DNA from: Mycobacterium sp. DL440
GTDB lineage: Bacteria; Actinomycetota; Actinomycetes; Mycobacteriales; Mycobacteriaceae
NCBI RefSeq assembly: GCF_011745145.1
Contig: NZ_CP050191.1
Coordinates: 5,138,003-5,186,046 of the forward strand
Direction: 5' to 3'
Length of the DNA stretch: 48,044 nucleotides
Part shown: in pieces, positions 1 to 7,854 of the stretch
Position numbering within the stretch: the first letter of the stretch is position 1
How the letters are laid out: every line of letters begins with the position of its first letter
Translations under genes and position numbers: made by a program
Notes under the pieces: generated by a model
What the model saw: the letters and a program-made list of their open reading frames with translations, nothing else
Database searches by the model: none
What the model was told of the DNA's origin: nothing

Positions 1-1617
1 GTGTAGCGGGTCTGTGTCCCAGAGGTGGTCGAGGTGGGGTGGGGCAGTTCGGTCGAAGGTGCTGTCCCAGTATGCGTTCCAGTCGAAGTCCCACTCTGAA
101 TCCGGCTCGAACTCCAGGCCTGTCTCGACCACCGGCACGTCCCAGTCCGGGTCTGGGTCAAGCACCGGCACGGGCCAGAGCTCTGGGTCTGTCTCAAGCT
201 CCCACTCCCGTTCGGGGTCGGTGTTCAGCTCCCGCACCGGCTGATCCTCGGGTGGGGCCAGGAGCAGTTCGGGGCGGTGGTGGTAGTTGATGCGGTTCTG
301 GCCGTGGTCCAGCCCCGGCGGCGGCTGCCATTCGACCTCCCCGCGGTCGTTGATGGTGGTGGTGTAACCGCCATCGGCGTCGACCAGCCGATTGTCGGGC
401 CCACACGCCAGGGCCATCTCATCGACGTTGGTATGCCCGCCGGCAGCCCAGTCGGCCTCTCCGTGGTGGGCTTGACAGCCGTAGGCGCCCACCGTGCAGC
501 CGGGTTTGGTGCACCCCCCGTCACGGGCGATGAGCATGATGCGTTGGGCCGGGCTGGCGACACGGCGGGCCCGGAAATAGTTCAGGGCCGCACCGGTGGC
601 CTGATCGAAGACCGCCAAGTAGTGACTGGCGTGGGCGCCCATGCGGATGACGTCGCGGATCGGGATCTTGGTGCCCCCGCCGCTCACCCCGATCCCGGCG
701 CGCGATTCGAGGTCTTGCAAGGTCGTGCGGACGATCACCGCCACCGGTAATCCGTTGAGCTGACCCAGATCACCGCTCATCAACGCGATCCGCCCGATCA
801 CGAGCAGCGCGTCGTGCTGGCGTTGGGCCAGGGTGCGCTGATCGTTGTCGATCTGGGCTTGGGTGGGAGTGCCGGAGGTGCAGGGTTGCTCGTCATCCGG
901 GTTGCACATGCCCGGGGCGGCGAACTTGGCGAACAACACCTCCCACACCGCAGCAGCTTCGGGGGTCAGATTCGCCGTCAGCTGCGTCATCGCATCCCGG
1001 CCCTGCTTGCCGACACGGACCCCGCGTTTGCGGGCACGTTCGGTGTCGTCGGGTTCGGGGCCGTCCTGGTCGAGCAGGAACAGGCGCAACTCGGCGGTGT
1101 CCTTGAGTTCTTTGGGGCCTACCCCGACCGCGACCCGGACCAGGTCGGCTTCGAACTGCTCGCGGGTCACCTGGTCGACGAATCCCGGTAGCCGGTGCAC
1201 CGCATCGCGCAGCACCCGCACGTGATCGGCGTTGATCAACCCCGCCGCCTCAGCGGCAGCGACCACCGGCAACACCGCAGGCAAGGGTTCCCCGGTCAAA
1301 GCGCGCCGCGGCCCCAACTCGGCAGCCTCACCCAACCGCCGGCCGGCTTCAGCGGTAGACAACCGCCAGCGGATCCGCAGGACCTCGTTCCAGGTTTTGG
1401 CGCCCAGCTCCTGCGAGGTGGCCTCGGCCTGCAACTGCGCCAACATCCGATGCCCCACAGAGGGCATCTGACAGATCAGCGTTTCGTACTCGTCGAGCAC
1501 CGCGACCAGCTCAGCGCGGGTCAACGAGGCAAAGTCACACGCAGCGAACGCGTCGAAAGCAGCGCGTAACCCCGCTACCGCCTGGACCGCACCCGCCTGC
1601 ATGATTCGAACATACAT
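1..1617 (-). CDS. 13E12/DUF222 family HNH endonuclease-like protein, C-terminus cut by window edge
   Basis: The minus-strand frame is open from the ATG at 1617 to the window edge (at least 539 codons, no stop), so the C-terminus is missing. The N-terminal two thirds is DUF222-like (helical, with segments such as LSTAEAGRRLGEAAELG). An HNH nuclease-like core follows, with paired Cys (CTKPGC), a His-His (QAHHGEADW) and GGHTNVDEMALACGPDNRLV, encoded around 410-520. The visible C-tail is acidic and Trp/Asp-rich (repeats of DPDPDWD type). This is the 13E12 repeat family, abundant in mycobacteria and often called a selfish or nuclease-like element; its physiological role is unclear. A second in-frame ATG lies at 1602. 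The LexA-like box at 1606-1621 overlaps the first ATG, so 1602 may be the real start. It is transcribed in the same direction as the MTHFR gene upstream of it. Confidence 0.85.
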   Translation of the reverse strand, partial: MYVRIMQAGAVQAVAGLRAAFDAFAACDFASLTRAELVAVLDEYETLICQMPSVGHRMLAQLQAEATSQELGAKTWNEVLRIRWRLSTAEAGRRLGEAAELGPRRALTGEPLPAVLPVVAAAEAAGLINADHVRVLRDAVHRLPGFVDQVTREQFEADLVRVAVGVGPKELKDTAELRLFLLDQDGPEPDDTERARKRGVRVGKQGRDAMTQLTANLTPEAAAVWEVLFAKFAAPGMCNPDDEQPCTSGTPTQAQIDNDQRTLAQRQHDALLVIGRIALMSGDLGQLNGLPVAVIVRTTLQDLESRAGIGVSGGGTKIPIRDVIRMGAHASHYLAVFDQATGAALNYFRARRVASPAQRIMLIARDGGCTKPGCTVGAYGCQAHHGEADWAAGGHTNVDEMALACGPDNRLVDADGGYTTTINDRGEVEWQPPPGLDHGQNRINYHHRPELLLAPPEDQPVRELNTDPEREWELETDPELWPVPVLDPDPDWDVPVVETGLEFEPDSEWDFDWNAYWDSTFDRTAPPHLDHLWDTDPLH

Positions 1618-1621
1618 TCGA
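1606..1621. promoter_or_regulatory. LexA/SOS box
   Basis: The sequence TCGAACATACATTCGA differs at one position from the mycobacterial SOS consensus TCGAAC-N4-GTTCGA. It overlaps the possible ATG at 1617 and lies 4 nt upstream of the in-frame ATG at 1602 of the 13E12-family gene. As I recall, several M. tuberculosis 13E12 genes carry LexA sites at this position, which supports a functional site. Confidence 0.7.
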
Positions 1622-1647
1622 TCACCGACAAGTGCGGCCGCCGCACA

Positions 1648-2541
1648 CTAGACCCGGTCCGGCGCCCAGTACTCCAGCATCTCGGCGAAGGTCTCGAACG
1701 CCGGCTTCGACACCCCGTAGGCCGCCTCGAGGTGGATGCTCAGCGGGAAGCCCAGGTCGGCCACCCCGTCGATCACCCGTTTGTAGAGGTCGACCATCGA
1801 CTTACGCTTCTCAGCCGGGTCGAGTTCGGCCAACCGGCTGACGAACTCCTGCTCGGCGGCCACGGCCTCGTTGCCCGGGTCCTGGATGAGCCAGTTGATC
1901 AGCCCGACCTTGGTCTCCATCTTCGGCACGAAGCCGAAGGACAGCAGGATCTCGGGCCGGTGTTCGGTGGTCTTGGCGAACTCGGTCAGGAAACCGACGA
2001 TGGCGTCGGAGTACAGCAGCTGCGTCATGCCGTAGGTCGCGCCCTGGCCGCACTTGAAGTTGAACCGGCCCTGCTCGCCGTCGCGGGTAGGGATCAGGAT
2101 GGCGCCGCGGTTGGGCACCAGCTCCTCATAGGTCGACAGGGCATCGGTCGGGGCCACACCCTCGCCCTCGCCGTCCTTCATCGTCCGGGGCACGCCGACG
2201 AAGGCAATGCCCTCGAAACCCGCCGCACTCAGGTCGGTCAGGCGCTTGCCCAGCGCCTCGGAGTCCAGGAACGAGGTGACCTGTGTGCACAGACCGCGCA
2301 TGCCGGGCAGCTCGGGCCGGAGAATGTTCCAGTAGTCCAGGACATCCATCCGTGGCTTCATCTCGATCGGACGGTCGTCGTCCTCATCGATCATCCCGGG
2401 GATCATCACGTGGCGGATCCGGCCTTCGATACCGGTCTCAGATGCCAAGGCGAGCACTTTTCGCGCCTCGTCAACCGGGTACTGCACACCGCGATCAAGG
2501 GTGGGCGGGACGAGTTCCAGCGCGATGGTGTTCAGAGGCAC
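1648..2541 (-). CDS. noncanonical methylenetetrahydrofolate reductase (Rv2172c-type)
   Basis: 297 aa. The protein matches the mycobacterial Rv2172c-type family as I remember it (N-terminus PLNTIALELVPPTLDRG, RIRHVMIPGMIDEDDDRP, GLCTQVTSF, GVAPTDALSTYEELV, FNFKCGQGATYGMTQLLYSDAIVGFL, C-terminal FETFAEMLEYW). This family is described as an unusual MTHFR that supplies 5-methyl-tetrahydrofolate for methionine synthesis and diverges from classical MetF. I chose the GTG at 2541 because a GGAG lies 7 nt upstream and the product then begins like Rv2172c. An ATG at 2592 would add 17 residues that do not look conserved. The gene is divergent from the alpha/beta hydrolase at 2715. Function rests on family recall, with no folate-binding residues verified. 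Confidence 0.8.
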   Translation of the reverse strand: MPLNTIALELVPPTLDRGVQYPVDEARKVLALASETGIEGRIRHVMIPGMIDEDDDRPIEMKPRMDVLDYWNILRPELPGMRGLCTQVTSFLDSEALGKRLTDLSAAGFEGIAFVGVPRTMKDGEGEGVAPTDALSTYEELVPNRGAILIPTRDGEQGRFNFKCGQGATYGMTQLLYSDAIVGFLTEFAKTTEHRPEILLSFGFVPKMETKVGLINWLIQDPGNEAVAAEQEFVSRLAELDPAEKRKSMVDLYKRVIDGVADLGFPLSIHLEAAYGVSKPAFETFAEMLEYWAPDRV

Positions 2542-2714
2542 CTGATTGCTCCACACTCTCATTACATTCAGACACGGCGTCACGGGCGGCATTGACCATG
2601 ACCGGCCGGTCCACCCACCCTACGGAGCCAGACCGGCGACCACACAGGTACCTCCGCTAACCCGGCAGCGCGGCATCGTTCGCCGCATTGCCCGCCGCGT
2701 GGTAGACCACCTGC

Positions 2715-3476
2715 ATGGCTGAGCGCGTCACATTCCCCAGTTCGACGGGCCCGATGCTGGCCGGGGTGATCGATCGGCCCGATGGACCGGTGCGCGGCTG
2801 GGGCGTGTTCTCGCACGGCTTCACCCTCGGCAAGGACTCTCCGGCCGCCTCGCGCATCTGCAAACAGCTGGCTGCCGACGGCATAGGAATGCTGCGCTAC
2901 GACGCACTCGGCCTGGGCGGATCCGAGGGCGACTGGGGTGACGGCTCGTTCACCCACAAGGCCCAGGACATCATCGAGGCCTGCAAGTTCATGGCCGAGC
3001 GCGGCACCCCGGCCGACATCCTGATCGGACATTCGTGGGGCGGTTCGGCCGTCATTGCCGCGGCCCGACGATCACCGGGTGTCCGGGCCGTGGTGACCGT
3101 GGGCGCACCGTTCGATCCCACACACGTCGAGCGCCAGTACGACGCGGTGATCGAGCAGGTCTGCGCCGAGGGCAGCGGGCAGTGGATGGTGGGCGGGAAG
3201 ACCCTGACCCTCAAACGCGCCTTCGTCGAGGATGTCCGGGCCGCCGAGCTGCGCGACAAGATCACGGCCCTCAAGATGCCGCTGCTGATCCTGCACTCCC
3301 CGACCGACAACACCGTCGGCATCAAGAACGCCAGCGACATCTTCTGGGCCGCCCGCCATCCGCGCAGCTTCGTCTCCCTGGAAGGTTCCGAACATCTGCT
3401 GACCGGGCCCGGGCAAGCCAAACGCGCCGGCAGAATCATCGGCTCCTGGGCCGACGCGTACCTCGGCGACGCGTGA
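2715..3476 (+). CDS. alpha/beta hydrolase (OsmC-associated hydrolase family, stand-alone)
   Basis: 253 aa. It has an alpha/beta-hydrolase fold: oxyanion region FSHGFTLGKDS near residues 33-43, nucleophile elbow GHSWGGSA near 106 (Ser as nucleophile), an acid in HSPTDNTVG near 197 and the catalytic His in GSEHLLTG near 227. The sequence resembles the hydrolase half of bifunctional hydrolase/OsmC proteins (cytoplasmic, no signal peptide), but here the OsmC half is absent. Substrate is unknown. It is followed by ribH after 32 nt on the same strand, so the two may be co-transcribed, although no functional link is evident. ATG 2715 is the natural start. Confidence 0.8.
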   Translation: MAERVTFPSSTGPMLAGVIDRPDGPVRGWGVFSHGFTLGKDSPAASRICKQLAADGIGMLRYDALGLGGSEGDWGDGSFTHKAQDIIEACKFMAERGTPADILIGHSWGGSAVIAAARRSPGVRAVVTVGAPFDPTHVERQYDAVIEQVCAEGSGQWMVGGKTLTLKRAFVEDVRAAELRDKITALKMPLLILHSPTDNTVGIKNASDIFWAARHPRSFVSLEGSEHLLTGPGQAKRAGRIIGSWADAYLGDA

Positions 3477-3508
3477 TCGGATCGCTCGGCGTGCGATAGC
3501 GTCACTAC

Positions 3509-3961
3509 ATGTCTGACGCAGCCACTCAGATCGCGTTCGTGCAAGCCACCTGGCATCGCAGCATCGTCGACAAGGCCCGCGAGGGGTTCACCGAACAGAT
3601 CGGCACCCATGGCATCGCCGTCGATGCCCTGGCGTTCTTCGAGGTCCCCGGCGCGTTCGAAATCCCGCTCACCGCAAAGCGTCTGGCCCTCACCGGGCGG
3701 TACCGGGCGATCGTCGCGGCCGGACTCGTCGTCGACGGCGGCATCTACCGCCACGACTTCGTGGCCACCGCGGTGATCGACGGGCTGATGCGCGTGCAAC
3801 TCGACACCGACGTGCCGGTGTTCTCCGTCGTGCTCACCCCGCACCATTTCCACGAACACGACGAGCACATCGACTACTTCACCAAGCACTTCGTCAAGAA
3901 GGGCGCGGAGGCTGCCAACGCCGTCGCGGCCACCTTGGCGCTGCACAGCTCGCTGGATTAG
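3509..3961 (+). CDS. ribH: 6,7-dimethyl-8-ribityllumazine synthase, RibH2-like
   Basis: 150 aa, the normal length for lumazine synthase, which joins 5-amino-6-ribitylaminouracil and dihydroxybutanone phosphate in the penultimate step of riboflavin synthesis. Visible signatures are VPGAFEIPL (substrate loop), AAGLVVDGGIYRHDFVATAVIDGLMRVQ and SVVLTPHHFHEH. The GLVVDGGIYRHEF-type motif and the His-rich PHHFHEH loop are typical of the RibH2 (Brucella/Rhizobium type, decameric) group rather than the icosahedral RibH of the usual rib operon. No ribA, ribC or ribD gene is nearby, so this is probably a second, dispersed copy. Its 3' end overlaps the convergent fprA gene by 4 nt. Confidence 0.88.
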   Translation: MSDAATQIAFVQATWHRSIVDKAREGFTEQIGTHGIAVDALAFFEVPGAFEIPLTAKRLALTGRYRAIVAAGLVVDGGIYRHDFVATAVIDGLMRVQLDTDVPVFSVVLTPHHFHEHDEHIDYFTKHFVKKGAEAANAVAATLALHSSLD

Positions 3962-5319
3962 TCGCGCACCAGGGCGTCGCGGCCGGCTCGGATCATGTCC
4001 TCGCGTGCCACCACCTTGACGCGTTCGCGCGCCTGCACCTCGCCCAGCGACATCTCGTGAGCATCAAGACGTTCCCACTCCGCCCACGTGGTGTAGTCGA
4101 CATCGTTGGCCGCCAGATGCGCGAGTATCGCGTCAGGATCGGTGGTTTCGGGGGCCCGCAGGCCGGGCAGGTCGTTGAGCAGGCTCGCGACGGTTTCGGC
4201 CGCGTCGGATTTGGTGTGTCCGATCAACCCGATCGGTCCGCGTTTGATCCAGCCCGTCACGTAGGCGGCGTCGATCAATGCCCCATCGATATCGAGCACC
4301 CGTCCCGCGTCATTGGGCACCACGCCGGCGTGGTGGTCGAACGGCAGATCCGCCAGATGGGTAGATAGATAGCCGACCGCGCGGTACACGGCTTCGACCG
4401 GCCAATCGGTGAATTCTCCGGTCCCCCGGACATTCCCGTCCCCGCGAAGTTCGGTGCGCTCGGTCCGCAGTCCCTCGACCCGGTCCGTACCCAGCACCGC
4501 CACAGGCGACTGGCACAGATGCAGATGAATGCGGTGCGGTGCGCCCGTCGGCTCACGCTGCAGATACTTCATCATCGTGTCGACTACGAGTCTGGTCGAC
4601 TTGCTCGTGTTGATGGCCTGCTGGCTGGCTTCATCGATCTCGAAACCCTCGGGATGGACGACGACGTCGATGCTCGGCGAGTGCGACAGTTCACGAAACT
4701 CCATGGGGCTGAACTTGATCTGGGCCGGCCCGCGACGGGCGAACACGTGGACGTCGGTGGCCTGATTGGCGGCAAGGCCCTGGTAGACGTTGCCGGGAAT
4801 CTCGGTGCCGAGCTGCTCATCGGCCGGCTTGGCGAGCACCCGGGCGATGTCGAGTGCCACGTTGCCGGCTCCGAGTACCGCGACGTGCTTCGCCGTCAGC
4901 GGCCAGGTGCGGGGCACGTCGGGATGTCCGTCATACCAGGACACGAAGTCGGCGGCGCCGTAGCTTCCCGGCAGACCGATGCCGGGGATCTCGAGCGCCC
5001 GGTCAGCGCGCGCACCGGTGGAGAAGATCACGGCGTCGTAGTGGCAGCGAAGATCGGCCAGTCGGAGATCCGTGCCGTAGTGGACGTTGCCGATGAATCG
5101 CACGCTGTTCTCGTCCCGGGACAGCACCCGGCGCAGGGCCTTGATGATTTCCTTGATCCGCGGATGGTCCGGGGCGACGCCGTAGCGCACCAGTCCGTAC
5201 GGCGCAGGCAACCGGTCGAATACATCGACCCGCGCATCCTCGTACTCCTTGGTCAGGATGTCGGCGGCATAGATGCCCGCGGGACCCGCGCCGATGACTG
5301 CTACCTGGATCTTCCTCAT
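3958..5319 (-). CDS. fprA: NADPH-ferredoxin reductase, FprA type
   Basis: 453 aa. FAD- and NADPH-binding reductase of the adrenodoxin-reductase/FprA family, which passes electrons from NADPH to ferredoxins. It shows the FAD GxGxxG at the N-terminus (AVIGAGPAGIYAA), LPAPYGLVRYGVAPDHP, the NADP site AVLGAGNVALDIARVL, FARRGPAQIKFSPMEFREL and the C-terminal FAD contact TGWIKRGPIGLIGHTKSDA. M. tuberculosis FprA is 456 aa, so this is full length. I chose ATG 5319 (MRKIQVAVIGAG) over 5364 because the longer form would read through the IdeR box at 5336-5354. That box predicts induction under iron limitation. It could be an FprA paralogue rather than the housekeeping copy, since the usual prfB neighbourhood is absent. 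Confidence 0.9.
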   Translation of the reverse strand: MRKIQVAVIGAGPAGIYAADILTKEYEDARVDVFDRLPAPYGLVRYGVAPDHPRIKEIIKALRRVLSRDENSVRFIGNVHYGTDLRLADLRCHYDAVIFSTGARADRALEIPGIGLPGSYGAADFVSWYDGHPDVPRTWPLTAKHVAVLGAGNVALDIARVLAKPADEQLGTEIPGNVYQGLAANQATDVHVFARRGPAQIKFSPMEFRELSHSPSIDVVVHPEGFEIDEASQQAINTSKSTRLVVDTMMKYLQREPTGAPHRIHLHLCQSPVAVLGTDRVEGLRTERTELRGDGNVRGTGEFTDWPVEAVYRAVGYLSTHLADLPFDHHAGVVPNDAGRVLDIDGALIDAAYVTGWIKRGPIGLIGHTKSDAAETVASLLNDLPGLRAPETTDPDAILAHLAANDVDYTTWAEWERLDAHEMSLGEVQARERVKVVAREDMIRAGRDALVRD

Positions 5320-5335
5320 GACCACCCTTACGTAT

Positions 5336-5354
5336 TTAGGTAAGGCAAGCCTAA
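5336..5354 (-). promoter_or_regulatory. IdeR/DtxR iron box upstream of fprA
   Basis: TTAGGTAAGGCAAGCCTAA matches 16 of 19 positions of the mycobacterial iron box TTAGGTTAGGCTAACCTAA, with both outer half-sites TTAGG and CCTAA perfect. It ends 17 nt upstream of the fprA ATG at 5319, the position expected for a box overlying the promoter, and the only gene leading away from it is fprA. Confidence 0.8.
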
Positions 5355-5397
5355 GTAGATGCACGGTTCCCGCAAGTCCTCCCCTACGAGATCCCTG

Positions 5398-6303
5398 TCA
5401 CGGTGCGGTGGCGCGCCGGACGTGTCCGGCGATGTGCTCGTAGGCCTTCCGGGTGACGTCGACGTTGTCGCTCATGATGTTGTAGCCGTGGTCGACGTCG
5501 GGCACTTCGTAGTACTCGGCCAAGGCGCCGACCGCGTCGAGTTTCTGCGCGTAGCGCCACGCTTCGTCGCGCAGCCTGTCGTACTCGGCGGTGACGATCA
5601 ACGCCGGGGCGATGCCGTCGATTCCGTCGGCGTTGGCACCCCAGGCCGGGGACGCCAGGCGGTCGCTGCGTTGGGCACGATCGGGGATGTAGGCGGTGTC
5701 GAACACCTCCCCCATCCACGGCTTCAACACCGCCTTGGTGCCGACCGGGGAATGCTTGTCCTTGGTGGCGGTGACCAGATCCAGCGGTGGATAGTGCAAG
5801 ACCTGTAGCGCGATCCGCGGCCCGCCGTTCTCGAAGGACAGCCGCGCGGCCGCCGCGGACAAGCTGCCGCCCGCGCTCTGCCCGCCGACGCACAACCTGC
5901 TGCCGTCCCAGTCCCGCTCGGGCGCCGCGGCCCAACTCAGCACGTCATAGATCTGTTCGGCCGGGGCCGGAAACCGGTGACGTGGTGCGAGCACGTAATC
6001 GACGTTGACCACAACGACATTCGCGTGTTCGGCGAGGAAACGGCACCACGGGTCGTCCTGCTCTCGGTGCCCGACGACGAAACCACCGCCGTGCACGTTC
6101 ACGTACACCGCGGGCTTGTCCTCACCGGCCGCCGGGCGATAGACCGTGGCGGCAACGTCGCCGTGACGGGTCGGGATCTCGATGAGCGTTGTGCGGCCCG
6201 GTATTTCGGGGAACCGAACGTCACGCATGGGCCCCGGTCTCACCCCTACGGAGAACAACCGGGCAAGGGCATCTGCCAGCATCGGCGTGGACAGTATCGA
6301 CAC
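5398..6303 (-). CDS. HSL-family alpha/beta hydrolase / carboxylesterase (LipH/LipN-like)
   Basis: About 301 aa. Hormone-sensitive-lipase family esterase: oxyanion motif VHGGGFVVGH, nucleophile elbow GGQSAGGS, Asp in VTAEYDRLRDEA and catalytic His in VPDVDHGYNI. Members hydrolyse short to medium acyl esters; the substrate here is unknown. No signal peptide is evident, so it is probably cytosolic. The start is uncertain. GTG 6303 follows a purine-rich GGAAAACC and leaves a normal N-terminus. The frame continues to an ATG at 6417, and ATG 6282 is also possible. It is in line with fprA and 78 nt upstream of it, so read-through is possible, but fprA has its own iron box. Confidence 0.82.
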   Translation of the reverse strand: MSILSTPMLADALARLFSVGVRPGPMRDVRFPEIPGRTTLIEIPTRHGDVAATVYRPAAGEDKPAVYVNVHGGGFVVGHREQDDPWCRFLAEHANVVVVNVDYVLAPRHRFPAPAEQIYDVLSWAAAPERDWDGSRLCVGGQSAGGSLSAAAARLSFENGGPRIALQVLHYPPLDLVTATKDKHSPVGTKAVLKPWMGEVFDTAYIPDRAQRSDRLASPAWGANADGIDGIAPALIVTAEYDRLRDEAWRYAQKLDAVGALAEYYEVPDVDHGYNIMSDNVDVTRKAYEHIAGHVRRATAP

Positions 6304-6726
6304 GGTTTTCCACGCTACCAATAGCGAGTGAGCGAAGCGGGTCGCTCTTTGGCGTCGCCAGTTCCCGGCGTCGCCAGCACCGGCACTGTGCCGAGTACCG
6401 GCGAATCCCCCTGTCACCCCCTGCTTTCCGGAGCCATGGTCGGATGCGTCAACCGCCGCGCACGCTCTGTGAGTTCAACCACGCGAGGTACGGACCGTGT
6501 GCCGCGGCATAGCGATCGGCGATCGGCCCCTCCCGCGAGCCCGCCCGCCGCCCGCGGGTACTCGATCGCCTGGTCGTGCCACGCACCCCTTGCGACCAGC
6601 ACCGATGCTGGGCTGGGCGACTGGGCAGCAGCGCAGAGTGCACTTCGGGAGGCGTCGCGAAGCCGCCATCCGACCAATTCCGGATCACTCAGGCGATCAT
6701 TAACATGAATTGGGTTCACATTATCC
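6304..6726. other. 423-nt stretch without a confident gene
   Basis: This stretch separates the divergent esterase and TetR genes. On the minus strand two overlapping frames, 6414-6725 (starting MDNVNPIHVND) and 6449-6688 (ending IADRYAAAHGPYLAWLNSQ), look individually incomplete. Spliced near 6530, inside a C/G run, they would give one plausible protein of about 85-90 aa. This may be a decayed or frameshifted small gene; I do not recognise it. The imperfect palindrome TGAATTGGGTTCA near 6706-6718 could be an operator for the TetR gene. Confidence 0.3.
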
Positions 6727-7365
6727 ATGTGCGACGATTTGCGGGTGGTCACCCACAAGCCCCTAAGGCGCCGCCAACCAGTACAGGAGCGCAGCAGACG
6801 ACGCGTCGAGCGAATCCGTGCCGCAGCGCTCGAGCTGCTCGAGACCCAGGGCGTCGACGCCGTCACCACCCGCGCCATCGCCCATCGCGCCGATGTCCCG
6901 GTCGCGACGGTGTATCAGTTCTTCCCCAATCGCGACGCGATCCTGCAGGAGATCGTCACCGACCACCTCGACCGGCGCGACGCCGAAGGCGCAGCGGTCC
7001 TGGCCGCACTGGCGCCGACCAGCCTGTCCGAGGTGGCCCACGGCATCTTCGAGTTCCATTACGAACACCTGCGCAACCACCCGCACCTGGTCAACCTGCA
7101 CTACACCAGCCTGGCCAGCGGACAGCTCGCCGATCCGCGCCTGCGCCGGGCCGAGTTCGCCAACGCGCTGCATGCCGGCCTGCTGCATTGGGGGCTGCTG
7201 CGCGAAGGCACCGATCCACTCGTGACCATGGTCGCCGTCGAAATGGGTGATCGCTTGCTGGAGATGGCTTTTCACGCCGGCCCCGAGAAGGACCGGGCGA
7301 TCCTCACCGAGGGACAACAGGCGCTGACGCAGTACCTGCAGTCCTACGCCGCACCCGCCGCCTGA
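6727..7365 (+). CDS. TetR/AcrR family transcriptional regulator
   Basis: 212 aa. The N-terminal helix-turn-helix is clear: RRVERIRAAALELLETQGVDAVTTRAIAHRADVPVATVYQFFPNRDAILQEIV, residues about 22-77, with the TetR signature VATVYQFFPNR. The helical ligand-binding domain that follows is not assignable. ATG 6727 is used; GTG 6745 (VVTHKPLRRR) is an alternative. It is divergent from the esterase, which is the most obvious target, but no strong operator is visible between them. Its last 22 nt overlap the end of the convergent gene at 7344. Confidence 0.87.
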   Translation: MCDDLRVVTHKPLRRRQPVQERSRRRVERIRAAALELLETQGVDAVTTRAIAHRADVPVATVYQFFPNRDAILQEIVTDHLDRRDAEGAAVLAALAPTSLSEVAHGIFEFHYEHLRNHPHLVNLHYTSLASGQLADPRLRRAEFANALHAGLLHWGLLREGTDPLVTMVAVEMGDRLLEMAFHAGPEKDRAILTEGQQALTQYLQSYAAPAA

Positions 7366-7787
7366 TCAAAGCCGCCGTCACGGAACTGCTTGGCCAGTGC
7401 GAACCGGGTGAGCGTGCCGACGAACCGATCGAGGTCGGCGCGTCGGACAGCACGCAGGCCGGCGCCGGCGCCCCATCGTCTGTCGCAGCGTTCGAGGATC
7501 ACCACGCCCACCGGCTCGTCGAAAACCGGGATCGCCACCCCTGGCGCGCTCACATCGGACCAGCCCTCGACGATGTGCACCTGCAGACGCCTGCCGTCGA
7601 CCCGCCGGACCCGCAGCGATGTCGCCGTGACGGTGACCGCGACCGTGGTGGTATCGAAGTCGCCGCCGATGCCGACCTGAACGACTTCGTCGACGAGCGG
7701 AACGGTGAGGCGGGTTGTTCCCGGCCTGAGTTGGTCCAGCAGCCGGTCCAGATCAGACGGTGGCAGGGACGACGAACACGCACGCAT
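7344..7787 (-). CDS. conserved-looking hypothetical protein behind a Fur/Zur-type box
   Basis: 147 aa, not recognised. It is soluble, with no signal or membrane segment and few Cys or His, so there is no obvious zinc site. A beta-rich centre (TTRLTVPLVDEVVQVGIGGDFDTTTVAVTVTATSLRVRR) is followed by VAIPVFDEPVGVVILERCDRRWG and a basic C-terminal helix. I chose ATG 7787 (MRACSSSLPPSD). Starting at 7814 would place coding sequence across the AT-rich palindrome at 7791-7809, whose centre lies 13 nt upstream of this ATG. That box suggests control by a Fur-family repressor, in mycobacteria most likely Zur (FurB), so a zinc-starvation role is inferred from the promoter only. The 3' end overlaps the TetR gene. 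Confidence 0.65.
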   Translation of the reverse strand: MRACSSSLPPSDLDRLLDQLRPGTTRLTVPLVDEVVQVGIGGDFDTTTVAVTVTATSLRVRRVDGRRLQVHIVEGWSDVSAPGVAIPVFDEPVGVVILERCDRRWGAGAGLRAVRRADLDRFVGTLTRFALAKQFRDGGFDQAAGAA

Positions 7788-7790
7788 ACC

Positions 7791-7809
7791 GTTAATGATT
7801 ATCATTTTC
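7791..7809 (-). promoter_or_regulatory. Fur/Zur-family box
   Basis: GTTAATGATTATCATTTTC matches 16 of 19 bases of the classical Fur box GATAATGATAATCATTATC and contains the perfect 13-bp palindrome AATGATTATCATT at 7794-7806. It is strikingly AT-rich for this genome and sits just upstream of the ATG at 7787. Among mycobacterial Fur-family proteins, Zur (FurB) uses AT-rich palindromes of this kind, so Zur is the likely regulator. Confidence 0.65.
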
Positions 7810-7854
7810 ATCAATTGCCCTCAACTTCGCGGGCAAGTGCGCTGCTCAGCGGGG

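Noticed and set aside
2600..2611. Palindrome GACCGGCCGGTC in the MTHFR/hydrolase intergenic region
   Set aside because: GC-only symmetry of this size is expected in high-GC DNA, and no regulator or second copy is nearby.
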